Origin: Pratylenchus scribneri
Taxonomy: Eukaryota; Nematoda; Chromadorea; Rhabditida; Pratylenchidae
Reading direction: 5' to 3'
NCBI GenBank assembly: GCA_030063045.1
Contig: JAQSEB010000006.1
Coordinates: 62,001-126,000 of the forward strand
DNA: 64,000 bases
Position numbers and translations under genes: made by a program. Position 1 is the first letter of the stretch, and the number at the start of each line of letters is the position of its first letter. Under the pieces are notes generated by a model. It worked only from the letters and a program-made list of their open reading frames with translations, did no database searches and had not been told where the DNA came from. Below, piece by piece: positions 34,101 through 45,861 of this stretch.

Positions 34101-37100
34101 AATAATAAAAAAGGGAAAAAATGACAAAATTTTAAAAAGGGGGCATTTGGGGGGCATCTTGGCTTGGGGGGCACAAAAGGGGGCAAAATCTCAAAAAGGG
34201 GGCAAATGTCCCCCGTAGGGGTACATTCTGGCAGCCCTGCTTTGATGGTGGATATGGTCTTTTGAATTACGGTACCAGAATGATGAAAGGGCCTTCGAGC
34301 ATATTTCTACGACCTCCCACATAATAATTTTTACTCCATATTGCGGCATTTTTTAATTTGGGAAAATAAAGAGGAAAAAAGGAATAGATGGCATTTAATG
34401 GAGTATTTTATGGTTTACCGGTTGGCCGACACTTGGGGCCCGACATTTGCGGACCAAACAGTCTGGTGCCGATTGTGATAAAGCTATTGTGGCATTGTTT
34501 ATGTGGCATATTATTATGCATAAAATTAGCTATAAAATTAAATCAAATACATTGATCAATATCGAATATTCACCGAGTTATGGGCAAAAAAAAAACCGTT
34601 GTTTTAATTAAAATTTTATTTTTATCCGTTTTTTTAGCCATAACTCGGTGATACTCAAAATTGGTCAAAGCTTTTGATGTCATTTTGTAGCTAATTTCAT
34701 GCCTAATAAAATGCCATAAACAATTCCACATTAACTTTACCGTCAGCGTCACCAAACCGTTTCATCCGCAAATGTAGGTAAGCCTTTTTACTCCATATTG
34801 CGGCATTTTTTAATTTGGGAAAATAAAGAGGAAAAAGGGAATGGATGATGGCATTTTATAAGGTATTTTTACCTGCATCCAACGGCAATGATCAAAGCTA
34901 AAAGATGGATAGAAAATTTTTGGATAAATTTACGCTCAAACCAATCATTGCAGTTCGTTCACTCCTCGTGTAGGCAACAACCAATAGGAAAAGTGCTTCA
35001 CAGCCAAAGCCTGCGGGGACAAAAAATTTAAATAAAATTGAGGAAATACGGTTTGAAGGCTTACCGCCACAGTTGAAAATTTTGCGTACAGCAGTGGTGG
35101 ACAAAATTTTATTGGAACGCAAATAGTCGGCCAGCCTGCCACCAGTCAACACCACACAACCCTAAATGGGGATGGATTTTATGGAAATGGGCCACTCTTT
35201 TGGCCATATCTCGAGAAGGAAGCAACCAATTCAGGAAGGCGATATGCCATTTGAAAGCCCTAAATGTCCTCTAAAATGTGGCCAATCTAATTATTTTTTG
35301 AATTGTTAAAATAATTTATAAAATAAGCGGCTTTTCCTCCAAAAACAAATTCGGGTTTATTCCACTCAAAGATATGTAACTTTTTTCAAAGTTTGGATAT
35401 TTTATAAAATTTAAAAAGGCAACTTTATAGAGGACACATTAGGCTTTCAAATAGTATATCGCCTTCCTGAATTGGCAATTGCCTCGTTGAATTATGGGCC
35501 AAAAATCAGTGGGTACTCAATAAGCTCTTCTCCCATTCCCAATCCCTTTGTCGGCAGTTTATAATAACTCATCAAGAACTGAACTAATTTGGATGATTTT
35601 AGGTATCAAAAAAGAGCAGATTTTTGGCTCTCTAATGAAATTAATTTTATTTAAATTGGTTCAAAATTGATGAAGTTATGGCGAATAAAAATCAATGAAA
35701 ATTTCTTGAATCCATAGTAACGATCATTTTTAATGGTTTTTTGGGCATAACTTCATCAATTCTGAACAAATTTCAATAAAATTAATTTCATTTTGATAGC
35801 CAAAAGTCTGCTCTTTAATTTGATATCAAAAAGGCCAAAATTTGTTCGCTTCTTGTCGAATTATTTTAAACGGCGCCAAATTGGCCAGGCGCCAAATTAG
35901 GATGTTCCCCCTCAAATATTATTGGCTCCCAGAGGCACACGAACCATGACGGCGTGGGGAAGGGCAGCGATGAATCCACTCTGAAAATGTGTACGGAATT
36001 AGAATTATTCACATTTTTTATTGGATACTATTTTTCTACTTAAAAATATTTTTTTTACCTAAAAAGTAGATTTTTGACTTTTAATAAATCAAAAATCGAT
36101 TTTAGTCCCTACAAAACTTATACCAATTTGTAGATCTCATCGAGACGCATCCAATGGTATATAATTTGTCAGGTTTAGGCCCAAAATTAAAGGAGTATTG
36201 AACCGTTTAAACCACATTTTCCAGTTTTTGGTTTTAAACCACTTTAATTTTAGGCCAAAACCTGACAAATTTTTTATACCAAAGTTTTTTAGGGTCTAAA
36301 ACTGGTTTCTGATTTATTAGAAGTCAAAAACTTTTTTTAGAAAAAAGTTTTTTTAGGTAAAAAATATTTATCATTATTTTTTGAATTATGGGAAATACAT
36401 CATTAATCCGAAGGCCGAGCACATCGCGCATATAGGTCAATTGATTTTGGAGGAGGAGGTAAAAATTCCAGCTTCGAGCGAAATTGGCAACCGGAAATTG
36501 AAGGAAAAATAAATGGAGAAAAATGGATATTTGACCCATACAATGATGGCCCAAACCGGTTTGGATATGAAAATTTGACGCCATGGAACGGTCGACAACT
36601 GAAAGGGAATGGAATTTTTTTTGACGATTCATAATTCAGTAATGAATGAACTGTTTTGAATGATTTAAAGAACATTTAATAGTCCAAAGTCTTGGCTATC
36701 TCTTGCCATATTGATCATTCGAAATTGTAATGTTTTAGATAAAATTATGGCCATAAATTAAAGAGGGTTATTTCCAATGAGTAGAAAGAATGGAATCAGA
36801 AAGTTTGACGCATTATAGTTCAGCAAGAATAAACTAATTCGAATTATTTAAATTGCATTTAATAGATCAAAGACTTAGCTATTCAATGATATATTGATCA
36901 TTCTTAACGATAAAGATTGCCAATTTATGGCCATTTTAGAAAGGGGAATTCCAGTGAATTGGGAAGAGATTGGATTGTTAAATCTTTGGGGAATCATAAT
37001 TCAGTAATGAATGAATTAATTTGAATGATTAAAATTGAATTTAATAGATCAAAGTTTTGACTATCCAATGATATATTAATGGTAGAGAAAAAATTAATCT

Positions 37101-40100
37101 TTGATCAAGTTATGGCCATAAATTAAAGAGGGTAATTTCCAATAAGTTGGAAAGAATGTAATCAGAAAGTTTGACACATTATATTTCAACAAGAATAAAC
37201 TAATTCGAATTATCTAAATTGCATTTAATAGATCAAAATCAAAGACTTGGTGGCTATCTTTTGGCATAAAGATTGCCAATTTATGGCCATTTTAGAAAGG
37301 GGAATTCCAGTGAATTGGGAAGAGACGGGATTGGTTCATTTTTTGACGATTCATAATTCAGTAACGAATGAACATATTTGAATGATTTAAAATGTTTTCA
37401 ATATTCCTGAATGTTGGCTCTTTCCAACGACCTATTGATGATTCCTTTTAAAATGAATCTTTGATCAAGTTACCATAAATTAAAGAGGGTAATTTCCAAT
37501 GAGTAGAAAGAATGGGACTGGAAATTTGGCGCATCATAGTTCAACGATTATTGAACCAATTTAAATGATTTGAAGTATATTTAATAAGATAAAGTCTTGG
37601 CTATTCAATGATATATTTTGATAATTCGAGAATAAAGTCTTAGCCAAGTTATGACCAAATAAACAAGAGGGGGGGGGGGGGGGGAGGGATAAATAAACAA
37701 ATTTGACGAATTGTACTTCAATTCAACAAAGAATAAACCAATTAGAGTGATTTAAAGTACATTTAAGAGCTTAATGTCTTGGCTATCCAATAATTTATGT
37801 TGATCATTCTCTGCAAAGTTATGGTCAGAAATATATAAAGAGAGGTATGAATGGGGAAGAGATCAGAAATGTTTTTGGCGAATTATAGTTCAGCAAATAA
37901 TAAGATAATTTTAATGATTTTAATTATATTGTACTATTTAATAGAGCAGTGTCTTGGTATATATGTTGATCATTCTTAACGGTAAAGATTTTGCCAATTT
38001 ATGGCCATTTAAGGAATGGGAATTCCAATGAACGGGGAAAGGGGTGAAATTTTTTACCGAATCATATTTCAGCAATTAATAAAACAATTTGTGAATGAAA
38101 CGAAGTGATTTAAGAGCCTAAATATCTTAACCTATCTAAAGATGTATTGCTGGTTTAAAACTATTAAATCTTATATAAGTTATGGCCATAAATTCAAAAA
38201 ACGTGAATTTCCATAATATTTTCAGAACTTTGAGACGAGACAAGGATTTGACGAATCATATTTCAATAATGAATATATCAATCGAAATGTTTTAAAGTGC
38301 TTTGATAGAACAAAGTGACTTTCTAAAGGCAAATTGATCATTCGAAAAAACTGTAAAGCTTAGTAAAGTTATGGCCATAATTCGAAAAGGAGGAATTTCT
38401 TCGATATTTTTAGATTTAAATATGGCCATAATTTTAGGCAAAAAATTAGTTTTTATAAAACTACGAATATGTCAATCGAGAGCCAAGACTTTGAGCTATT
38501 AAATGCACTTTAAATCTCCAAATTGATTTATTTGTTGCTGAATTATGATTCGCCGAAATTTTGATGTTTTGAGTAGAAGTCGGCAAAATGCCTTCTGCTG
38601 GATTGCGGACAGGATTTTTTTGCCCCAATTTTTGCTGGACGGATCCGGTGCTGGATAATCCAGCAAAATCCAGCAAATCCAGCAAAATCCAGCGCTGGAT
38701 TGACCTAAATTTCATGCTGGACGGATCCGCAACAGGATAGTCCAGCAAAATCCAGATCCAGCAAAATCCGGCAAAATCCAGCAAAATCCAGCAAATCCAG
38801 CGCAGGATCCTGTCCTGCGCCGACCTCTAGTTTTGAGGCGAACAAACAAACTCACCGTTGGATGCGACTGGGACACATGACCAATGGCGCTCTCAATATA
38901 GGCCTTCTCCTGGGCCGAAATGGTCGGATGGAAGGTGGGCTTCTCAAAGGTCATGCCAAACCAGAAAATGGCCCAAATGCAGCCGGCAATGCCATAAATG
39001 TAAAACGGGGTGGACCAATGGACGTAGGAGACGAGCCAGGCACTCAATGGGAGGCCAAAAACTGCACCGGCATAAGAACTGTGAATTATGGGGAAAATAA
39101 ATAAAATATTATATTTATTTTTAAAATTAATTTAAAATTAATTATTTTTGATTGTGATTTTCCCTTTTCCCTTAATAATGGAAATTTCGCTTCCCCCAGA
39201 TCTATTTCGACCATATCTCATTGAGGCGATTGCCAATTTTAGAAGGCAATATACCATTTGAAAGCCCAAAGTGTCCTCTAAAATTAGGCCATTTTAAATT
39301 TTATAAATTCCGGGCTTATAAAAAGTAATGTTTTTGAATGGAATAAACCCGAATTTGTTTGTTGGAGGAAAATCTGCTTATTTTACAATTTATTTTAACA
39401 TTTCAAAAGCAATTAGAATTGGCACTTTTTAGAGGACATTTAGGGTTTTCAAATGGCATATCGCCTTCCTGAATTGGTGACATCCTTCTCGAGATATGGC
39501 CAAAAAACCACCCATTCTTTTTCTGACTTACCCAGTGAATGCGGTGGTCGCCAATTTTGATCGTTCCAACGGCGGTGCCCAATAACGCCATACACCTATG
39601 TATTTATTGTTTAATTTTTCTTCCAAATTTCTATGCAAACCGTGCATTGCCGGATAAGCAAGTCCCTATTTAATTAAATTAATTATTTTCTCCCTTTCCT
39701 TCTCAACCTGGACGAGGCCTTGCGCAATTTGGACAAGGGCAATCTGGGAGGGAGAAATGAAATTATTTATGGGAATTTGACCTCTTTTTCCTTTGGGAAA
39801 CATTTGATTTGCCGAATTGACTATAATGATTTTATTTTGGCTTCGGGTTTAACCAATTTTAATCTAATTTAAAACCAAAAATGGGAAATCAGATTGAACC
39901 AAAACCGGGTTTTAAACGGTTTAAACTCAAACCAAAACCGGTTTTTAAACCGTTTAAACCCACAAACCAAAAACAGGCTTTTAAACCTCTAAACCCATAC
40001 CAAACCGTTTATATCCAAACCAAAACCGGTTTTAAACCATTTAAACCCAAACAAAAATATGTTTTTAAACCATTAAACCCTAACTAAAACCGGTTTTGAA

Positions 40101-41934
40101 CTTCTAAACGCAAACCAAAAATTTGCCTTGAACTGTTTAAAACCCTTTAATTGTTGACCAAACCATAACCAAATTATATATAATTCAATGCGTTTTGACC
40201 AGCTCTATCCAATTTTGGGTATATTTGGTATGTGAATTTGTGGGACAAACCCTTAAACCATTGTAATTCGGCAAATTAAATATTTCCTAATTATTAAATA
40301 GACCCTTTACCATTGAATCTGATCTAGAATGGAAGGCATAGGGCAGTAAAATGTTCAAAAATGAGGCTCCACCAATGGCCAAACCGAACATCCTAATTGA
40401 AGAAACATGAAAAATAGAGGTAAAGTCCCCAAACTTGTTGGCCGGGAATTTGGCTGCCTAAAAAAGGGAAAATATGGGAATTTGAGGAAAAAATTTTGGA
40501 CTCACTAAAAAGCCGGCCGGAATTTGTGTAATCAAATAGCCGTAGAAGAATGAGGATTCCATGACGCCCAGCTCGGCACTGGTCCAATTGAATGAGTGCT
40601 TCTGAGAATGTACAAAATGAATTGTTAAATGATGTCATTCCCAAAATTTACATGTTTTTTGCCCCAAGGATCGATGTAATCTTTGAAAATGGGAAGAAAT
40701 TTAAGTGATGAAATTGAGTGGGTGTATGGCCCAAATTGTCGCCTGACTAATTTGTCGCCGTTTAAAATAACTCATCAAGAGCTGAACCAATTTTGACAAA
40801 TTTGTTATCAAATTAAAGAGCAGACTTTTGGCTATCAAATGAAATTAATTTTATTTAAATTGGTCCGAAAATGATGAAGTTATGCCCAAAAAGCCATTTA
40901 AAATGACCTTTACTATGGATTAACGAAATGCTGAAAGGTTTTTGGCCACAACTTTATAATTTTTAATCTAATTCTAATAAAATTTATAATAATGAATAGC
41001 CAAAAGTTTGCCCTTTAATTTGATAATAAAATCTTAAATTTGTTCCAGAGTCCTTGATGAGTTATTTATTACTTATTATAAAGGGCGAAAAGTTGGGGAT
41101 TATCCAATCGAAGATGAACTCATTTTTACCTCGGGACATATGATTTTTAGCAGCTCCAAAATTGCAGCGAATGCCGAACACGATGAGGAAACCAAGGTTG
41201 GCCAAAATGGCCAATTGCCATCTTTTTGAACACTAAAATAATGAGAGGGGAGGGTGAAAAGGGATGGTAGTTGGAGTATTTTGGAATGGTAATGTTTAGT
41301 GCCTGGGTTTTTGGCCTATAATTCAAAGAGGCTATGTTCAATTTAAGAAGGAAATATGCCATTTGAAAGCCCCTATATGTCCTCTAAAAATAGCCAATTC
41401 TAATTGTTTTTTTGAAATGTTAAATTATTTGCAAAATAAGCGGCTTTTCCTCCAACAATAAATATTCGGGTTTATTCCACTCAAAGACATGTAACTTTTT
41501 CAAAAGTCTGGATTTTCTAAAATTTAAAATGGCCAAATTGTAGAGGACACTTTTGGCTTTCAAATGGTATATCGCCTTCTAATATTGGCAATCGCCTCGT
41601 TGAGATATGGGTCAAAAACCGATTGCGGGTAATCAATGTTCTATTATTTCGATGGCTTTAGGAGCGGACAGGGAGAGGGCTTTCTAACCTGACATAGTCG
41701 ACAATTCTCCGTCAATTTGATGATTGGATTCAAATGGATGTGGAGACTGTCAATTCGGGCAGTGCCCCCATCTTTGCCATTCAATTCCTTCATTTCCATG
41801 GTCGATGTTTCCTCTGCCGCTGGCGTCCATCCAGCCGTTCTTTTGGTCGAAGATGATGACAATTTTAGGCCATTTCGGAATGTTGATGATGAACCACCGT
41901 TGACCGCATTCACGGCATTTTGGCCTCCACTCAT
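31140..41934 (-). CDS. eat-4: Vesicular glutamate transporter (EAT-4/VGLUT, SLC17 family)
   Basis: Loads glutamate into synaptic vesicles. About 15 minus-strand exons were recognised across 10.8 kb. 41934-41689 is a divergent N-terminus starting [14 protein letters not shown]. 41232-41130 gives [20 protein letters not shown] and IRCNFGAA. An exon near 40683 gives [10 protein letters not shown]. 40605-40505 gives [20 protein letters not shown] and ITQIPAGFL. 40390-40310 gives [17 protein letters not shown]. An exon near 39590 gives [18 protein letters not shown]. 39078-38850 gives [20 protein letters not shown] and [11 protein letters not shown]. An exon near 36480 gives [20 protein letters not shown]. 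35155-35064 gives [20 protein letters not shown]. 33410-33245 gives [20 protein letters not shown]. An exon near 32360 gives [16 protein letters not shown]. 31363-31140 is the C-terminal tail, which includes [12 protein letters not shown]. These match C. elegans EAT-4 almost block for block. Introns are enlarged by families A, B and C, two hAT-like elements and tandem arrays. Confidence 0.93.
31438..31818. repeat. 19-bp minisatellite in the last eat-4 intron
   Basis: About 20 units of AGGCGGAATTATTCTAACC alternate with AGGCGGAATTATTCCAACT, so a higher-order pattern is visible. It shares its core with 30137-30613. Confidence 0.95.
32466..32790. repeat. Family A foldback element (eat-4 intron)
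   Basis: It runs from AGCCCATATCTCAACGAG to TGAGATATGGCCAAAAGAAT, with GGAAGGCGATATACCATT and the inverse GGCATATCGCCTTCCTGAAT inside. Confidence 0.88.
32795..33190. repeat. Family B element with GTGCAAATGTGGG flanks (eat-4 intron)
   Basis: The family B core (32880-33145) is extended by outer arms GGGTCAATTCCCGAATA...GTGCAAATGTGGG and the inverse CCCACATTTGCACTAACTAT. The element near 720-1125 has similar outer arms (GGTACAAATATGGG), so this is an extended subfamily. Confidence 0.75.
33931..34239. mobile_element. hAT-like element filled with GGGGGCATTT repeats (eat-4 intron)
   Basis: Terminal inverted repeats CAGGGCTGCCAGA and TCTGGCAGCCCTG are flanked by a perfect 8-bp duplication CTTTGATG (33923-33930 and 34240-34247). 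The 309-bp interior repeats GGGGGGCATTTTG-like words at both ends around a unique centre. Confidence 0.92.
34425..34785. repeat. Family D foldback element (eat-4 intron)
   Basis: The left arm contains GTTGGCCGACACTTG and GCGGACCAAACAGTCTG. The right arm contains the inverse (CCAAACCGTTTCATCCGCAA). It is a copy of the 59527-59873 element. Flanking duplications were not resolved. Confidence 0.75.
35190..35512. repeat. Family A foldback element (eat-4 intron)
   Basis: It starts CCACTCTTTTGGCCATATCT and GGAAGGCGATATGCCATTTG, and ends TCGTTGAATTATGGGCCAAA. Confidence 0.88.
35550..35895. repeat. Family C foldback element (eat-4 intron)
   Basis: Termini GTCGGCAGTTTATAATAACT (diverged) and TTATTTTAAACGGCGCCAAA, with AGCAGATTTTTGGCTCTCTA inside. 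It is followed by a second GGCGCCAAATTAGG word. Confidence 0.78.
36070..36335. repeat. Family B foldback element (eat-4 intron)
   Basis: Arms contain TCATCGAGACGCATCCAATG and ATTTATTAGAAGTCAAAAA, around a TTAAAC-rich centre. The right arm has lost part of the GACGCATCG block. Confidence 0.75.
36600..38450. repeat. ~180-bp degenerate tandem array inside an eat-4 intron
   Basis: A marker word of the form ATTTCAgTAATgAATgAA recurs near 36635, 36815, 36995, 37180, 37360, 37535, 37715, 37890, 38070 and 38260, so about ten units of 180 bp. Each unit also carries TTTAATAGATCAAAG, TTGGCTATCCAATGATATAT and GTTATGGCCATAAATTAAAG. Units are diverged, implying an old array. A 16-G tract lies at 37669-37684. 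Confidence 0.85.
38574..38829. mobile_element. hAT-like element filled with AATCCAGCA repeats (eat-4 intron)
   Basis: Termini TAGAAGTCGG and CCGACCTCTA (one mismatch) are flanked by a perfect 8-bp duplication GTTTTGAG (38566-38573 and 38830-38837). The 256-bp interior is built of GCTGGAT / AATCCAGCA words. It lies about 20 bp from an eat-4 splice donor. Confidence 0.9.
39208..39515. repeat. Family A foldback element (eat-4 intron)
   Basis: Contains GAAGGCAATATACCATTTGA at the left and GGCATATCGCCTTCCTGAAT then TCGAGATATGGCCAAAAAAC at the right. Confidence 0.87.
39835..40290. repeat. Family B element expanded by a TTTAAACC array (eat-4 intron)
   Basis: The central half of a family B element has expanded into about six units of AAACCAAAACCGGTTTTAAA type (39880-40130), followed by the usual right arm ATTCAATGCGTTTTGACCAG. 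Confidence 0.78.
40745..41095. repeat. Family C foldback element (eat-4 intron)
   Basis: The left terminus is GTCGCCGTTTAAAATAACTC, with a diverged right side TTGATGAGTTATTTATTACT. Internal AGCAGACTTTTGGCTATC matches the other copies. Confidence 0.8.
41310..41628. repeat. Family A foldback element (eat-4 intron 1)
   Basis: Contains GGAAATATGCCATTTGAAAG at the left, GAGGACACTTTTGGCTTTCA in the right arm and GTTGAGATATGGGTCAAAAA at the end. Confidence 0.87.
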
Positions 41935-42009
41935 TTTTAGCTTTTCCTTCTTTAAAAATTTGATGATTGGAAAAATCATGCCATGGGGAAATGTGGGTAA
42001 AAAGTAGTA

Positions 42010-42332
42010 CTCGCATTTTGACCATATCTCAACGAGGCAATAGCCAATCTAGGAAGGCGATATACCACTGGAAAGCTCAAAATGCCCTCTACAAATTGGC
42101 TTTTTTAAATTTTATAAAATCCAGGCTTTATAAAAAAGTTACATGTCTTTGAGTGGAATATACCCAAATTTGTTTGTTTGGAGGAAAAGCTGCTTATTTT
42201 ACAATTATTTTAACATTTCAAAAACAATTAGAAAAGACACTTTTTAGAGGACATTTAGGGCTTTCAAATGGCATATCGCCTTCTTGAATTGGTTACTTCC
42301 TTCTAGAGATATGGCCAAAAGAATGACTTGGA
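42010..42332. repeat. Family A foldback element upstream of eat-4
   Basis: It starts TTTGACCATATCTCAACGAG, contains GGAAGGCGATATACCACTGG, and ends TAGAGATATGGCCAAAAGAA. It sits less than 100 bp upstream of the predicted eat-4 start. Confidence 0.87.
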
Positions 42333-44190
42333 GTACTCAATCGGCTAAATCAGCTCTTTTTGTAAAAAAAAGGAAAGGCGGAAGGATAGTCGAATGAGGC
42401 GTACCGAAAATGAATCCTACTGAATTCAGAAAGGGAAACGGCAAAATGAAGGAAAGTTGAGGAGGCCTTTAGCTATCATCTTCCTCCCTCTCAAAGTTTG
42501 CCTTCCCATTCTCCTTCGTTTTTCTCCTCTGTGACAAATTAAAAATGGAAATTGACTTGGGCCGCAACCAAAAGGCAGAAAGGATGAGGGAAAACCCTCG
42601 GCAAAAGTGTGGCCAACCAACCAAACTGTGTCCCCCCGTCTTCCCCTCCTTCCTTTCCCCTTCCTTTCTAGTTTCCCCGCCTTTCCGCGCTAATTCACGT
42701 TGACGTGTTTGGGCCGAATGCCGGTGCCATCGATGGTTGGATTTGGGTGGGAAGAAAGGCAAAAATATTTACGGGGGAAAAGAAGGTCAAAAATATATTC
42801 AGGAGGAGAAGAGGGAAAGTGAATATGTCCATCCACACCGTAGTTAAGAAGGTGGCAACTTTTGATGAAACTTTATGGATTGTAGCCAAAAGTGAATGAA
42901 TGTTCATAATTTTGGAGGCGAGAAATGTATTTGACAGAAAAAATACACAGGGTGGGAATCAAAAATGAATTCACTCATCAGGAAATGAAGATCCCCTCAA
43001 CTCCAATGTGTGACAATTTTTAATGAAAAACTTTGAATTTTGGCCTAAAGTGATGTTTTATGGCCATAATTTTTGAGGCCAACATCTTTAGCAGATAAGG
43101 AAAGCTGTTTAAATGAAGGCATTCTATGAACTAAATGGAGGCAAAGTTGCAGCAAAAGTGGCTATGGCTACACATTAAAAGGCAAAGAATGTCAAAATGG
43201 TGAATAAATAGATTTTATGGCCATAATTTCCGAGGAAAACGCTTTTAACAAATAAAAATGGCGGTTTAGGTGAAGGCAACTTATAGGCTAAAAAGAGGCT
43301 AAATTTCATCAAAAGTGGCTGCATTTAAGTGAGGATGGCCAGTCGACAAATGGTTATAAATCCCCAGATAAGGAAAGCGATTTAGGCGAAGGCATCCTAT
43401 GGGTTAAAAAGAGGCAAAGTTTAGTCAAAAATTGCCACATAATAAGATGATTGACACTTCCATAATCACTGGGAGGGAGGGAGGGAAATGGTTCAAAAAT
43501 ATTCGCGCGAAAAAATAACAAAATTTTTTAGTTTGGAACAGCAATTAGCCAAATTGCCGAATGTGGCCACAGGCAGCACCGGCATCCAGCCAGCAGGTCG
43601 TAAAATGACGAGGCCTCCCCCTTGGGTGCCAAATTCGAGCAAAATAAAAAAAAAGGCAAAAAAGTGGGCCATTTTTATTTGGGTTGGCTTCCACAACCAC
43701 AAAAAGGGGATCTAGGCCCACAAGTTTAAGTGAGTGGCGGCATTTTGATGAGTGAGGCACGGCGCACCACTTTAAAAACGGGGCCACCAACAAAAGAGAC
43801 GGACGGCTTCCAGCCAACCAACCAAAACCACCACACATTCGGGGCAGGTGAATGTGCCGTTTTTGAATGGATGTGAAAGGGGGCTGGCAAAAGAGGGGGG
43901 ACAAATACACTACGCGTCAATGAATATTAAAAGGAAAAGGTGGGGGCAAAATGGATGTGGGGAAAGGGCAAGGTAGGGGGGGGGGGGGGGGGGGGGGGGG
44001 AAAGGGGCGACGGCTTAAGGGCTTTCCAGGATTAATCGCCGTCCCCCCTTCCATTCTCGTCGTCAAGTGTGTGCTTTTGCCTGTGGCCCTTGCCTTTGCT
44101 TGCATTCCGTCATATTTGGCTTTTTTGTGGGGGCGCACCGTGGGGCGGAAATTGCTTTGCCTTGGGTTTTTGTGGAAACTGAAGGGGCGG
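42333..44190. other. Upstream region of eat-4, no gene recognised
   Basis: Positions 43070-43450 hold about three diverged units of roughly 130 bp (AAGGAAAGCGATTTAGGCGA, then GCATCCTATGGGTTAAAAAG). A related unit occurs near 58275. A 25-G run lies at 43976-44000. Many short ORFs on both strands show no domain. The region is a candidate for eat-4 promoter elements, but no motif was identified. Confidence 0.5.
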
Positions 44191-44199
44191 CGATTCATA

Positions 44200-44945
44200 C
44201 CGGAAAGTATTTATTTTGCCTTATTTCTTTCCGGAAAATGTGTTTTATTCTGGAAAAAGTGTTTTGCCTGGAAAATGTATTTTGCCTAAATGATGGAAAA
44301 TGTGTTTCGCCTAATGTTGGAAAATGTGTTTTTGCCCAAATGTGTTTCATTCCGGTAAATGTGTTTTTGCCCAAATGTGTTTCATTCCGGTAAATGTGTT
44401 TTTGTCCAAATGTATTTCATTCCGGAAAATATATTTTTGTCCAAATGTATTCATTCCGGATGTGTTTTTGCCCAAATGTATTTCATTCCGGAAAATATAT
44501 TTTTGTCCAAATGTATTCATTCCGGATGTGTTTTTGCCCAAATGTATTTCATTCCGGAAAATGTATTTTTGTCCAAATGTATTCATTCCGGATGTGTTTT
44601 TGCCCAAATGTATTTCATTCCGGAAAATGTATTTTTGTCCAAATGTATTCATTCCGGATGTGTTTTTGCCCAAATGTATTTCATTCCGGATGTGTTTTTG
44701 CCCAAATGTATTTCATTCCGGAAAATGTATTTTTGCCCCAAATGTATTTCATTCTGGAAAATGTGTTTTGCCTAAATGTATTTCATTCTGGAAAGTGTGT
44801 TTTTGCCCAAATGTATTTCATTCCGGAAAATGTGTTTCTCCAGAAATTGTATTTCTTTCGAAAAAATGTGTAATGTGTTTTGCTTTATTTTTTCCGGAAA
44901 GAAATGTGTATTTTCCCAAATGTATTTATTTCTAAAATGTGTTTT
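44200..44945. repeat. Large minisatellite (ATTCCGGAAAATG), inverted relative to 27296-27590
   Basis: About 22 units of 24-35 bp such as TTGCCCAAATGTATTTCATT followed by CCGGAAAATGTGTTT. Alternating long and short units form a higher-order repeat of about 59 bp in the middle. All three plus frames are largely open, which explains the 138-203-codon ORFs here. Confidence 0.95.
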
Positions 44946-45129
44946 CGGCTCAAATACCCAGCTCTGCAGTCCGTCAAACGCCAAAATGATGTGGAGGGGA
45001 AAACCGCTTCTCGAAGAAAATGGTTAGGGGAATTGGTAAAAAGAAAGTGCCAAAAGAATGGGGAAATGCTGGCCAATTATCCGAGCATGAAAAATTAACG
45101 AAGTTGGTGGGGGGGGGGGGGGGGGGAAG

Positions 45130-45295
45130 GAGGCAAGAAAATGGCAGTCGATTGAGTCCAAATTTATCGACATAAATATTTTTTTATTCAATTTAAATAT
45201 AATCAAATGAATTGGCACGCCTTCTCCTCATTTGCTCGTGCATTGCCTGGGCTGGGCGCAACATCACTTTCCCGATCAAAATATATTATTGTATG
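45130..45295. repeat. Dispersed ~150-bp segment, copy 1
   Basis: Runs from CAGTCGATTGAGTCCAAAT through TCAATTTAAATATAATCAAA to GGGCGCAACATCACTTTCC. It is copied at 51810-51962 and, in part, at 55395-55441. On the minus strand copies 1 and 2 read ...ANSF(D/N)YI-stop followed by AATAAA, so they may be duplicated gene 3' ends. Confidence 0.8.
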
Positions 45296-45369
45296 AAAAA
45301 AAGAATGAATTTATTTGGGAATTTGATGGATTTAATATAATAAATGACGAATCCTATATAGTAAGTGAG

Positions 45370-45545
45370 CTGTGTTCGTCCGTCACGCTAAAAATACGAG
45401 TTAAATATTTATTTTTTGGCGTTTTGTATTTTTTTATTTTTTTAGACTTTTTGTCCAAATTAAATGATGCAATGAATAAATAGAGAAAAAGAGTTTTTAG
45501 GCATAAATAATAAAGAAATAAAGGAAAAGAAATATTTTTGAACTG
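45370..45545. repeat. Duplicated AT-rich segment, copy 1
   Basis: Shares GGCGTTTTGTATTTTTTT, GACTTTTTGTCCAA and TATAAAGAAATAAAG-like words in the same order with 47425-47600. Each copy is followed by a GC-rich hairpin. Confidence 0.7.
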
Positions 45546-45570
45546 GAAATAAACAAATTGAAATAACAAT

Positions 45571-45610
45571 GGGAGCGGCCGGGAGCCGCGCAGCGGCGAC
45601 CGGGCGCTCC
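45571..45610. repeat. GC-rich mini-hairpin P, copy 1
   Basis: The outer stem GGAGCGGCCGG pairs with CCGGGCGCTCC (one mismatch) and the inner stem GCCGC pairs with GCGGC around the loop GCA. Flanking sequence is AT-rich and a TTAAGC word follows. Confidence 0.85.
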
Positions 45611-45821
45611 TTTAAGCAATTAAAAAAACCATAAATAGAAAATGACTGATGAGTATAATGAATTTGAAACAAATGCTTGGATAAACAAAAACACAAATTG
45701 TCCGGGAAAACAAAAACATTCAAATGTTTGGGATTAAAATCGTAATGATAAACCGGGAATGAGTTCAGAAATCCATGAAAAGCAGGAAAAAGTCTGGAAT
45801 AAAGTCTAAAATGTCGGGATA

Positions 45822-45861
45822 GGAGCGGCCGGGAACCGCGCAGCGGCGACCGGGCGCTCCC
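45822..45861. repeat. GC-rich mini-hairpin P, copy 2
   Basis: Identical to copy 1 except for GGGAACCGCG in place of GGGAGCCGCG, and again followed by CTTAAGC. It lies 250 bp from copy 1. Confidence 0.85.

Noticed and set aside
43488..44289. Several ORFs of 90-121 codons in the eat-4 upstream region
   Set aside because: Both strands and several frames are open because the region is locally GC-richer. No domain, splice pattern or homology was recognised.
44324..44935. 203-codon ORF with Cys/Phe repeats (CFCPNVFHSGK)
   Set aside because: It looks like a Cys-rich repeat protein, but all frames of the array are open and the unit length varies. Best explained as a minisatellite.
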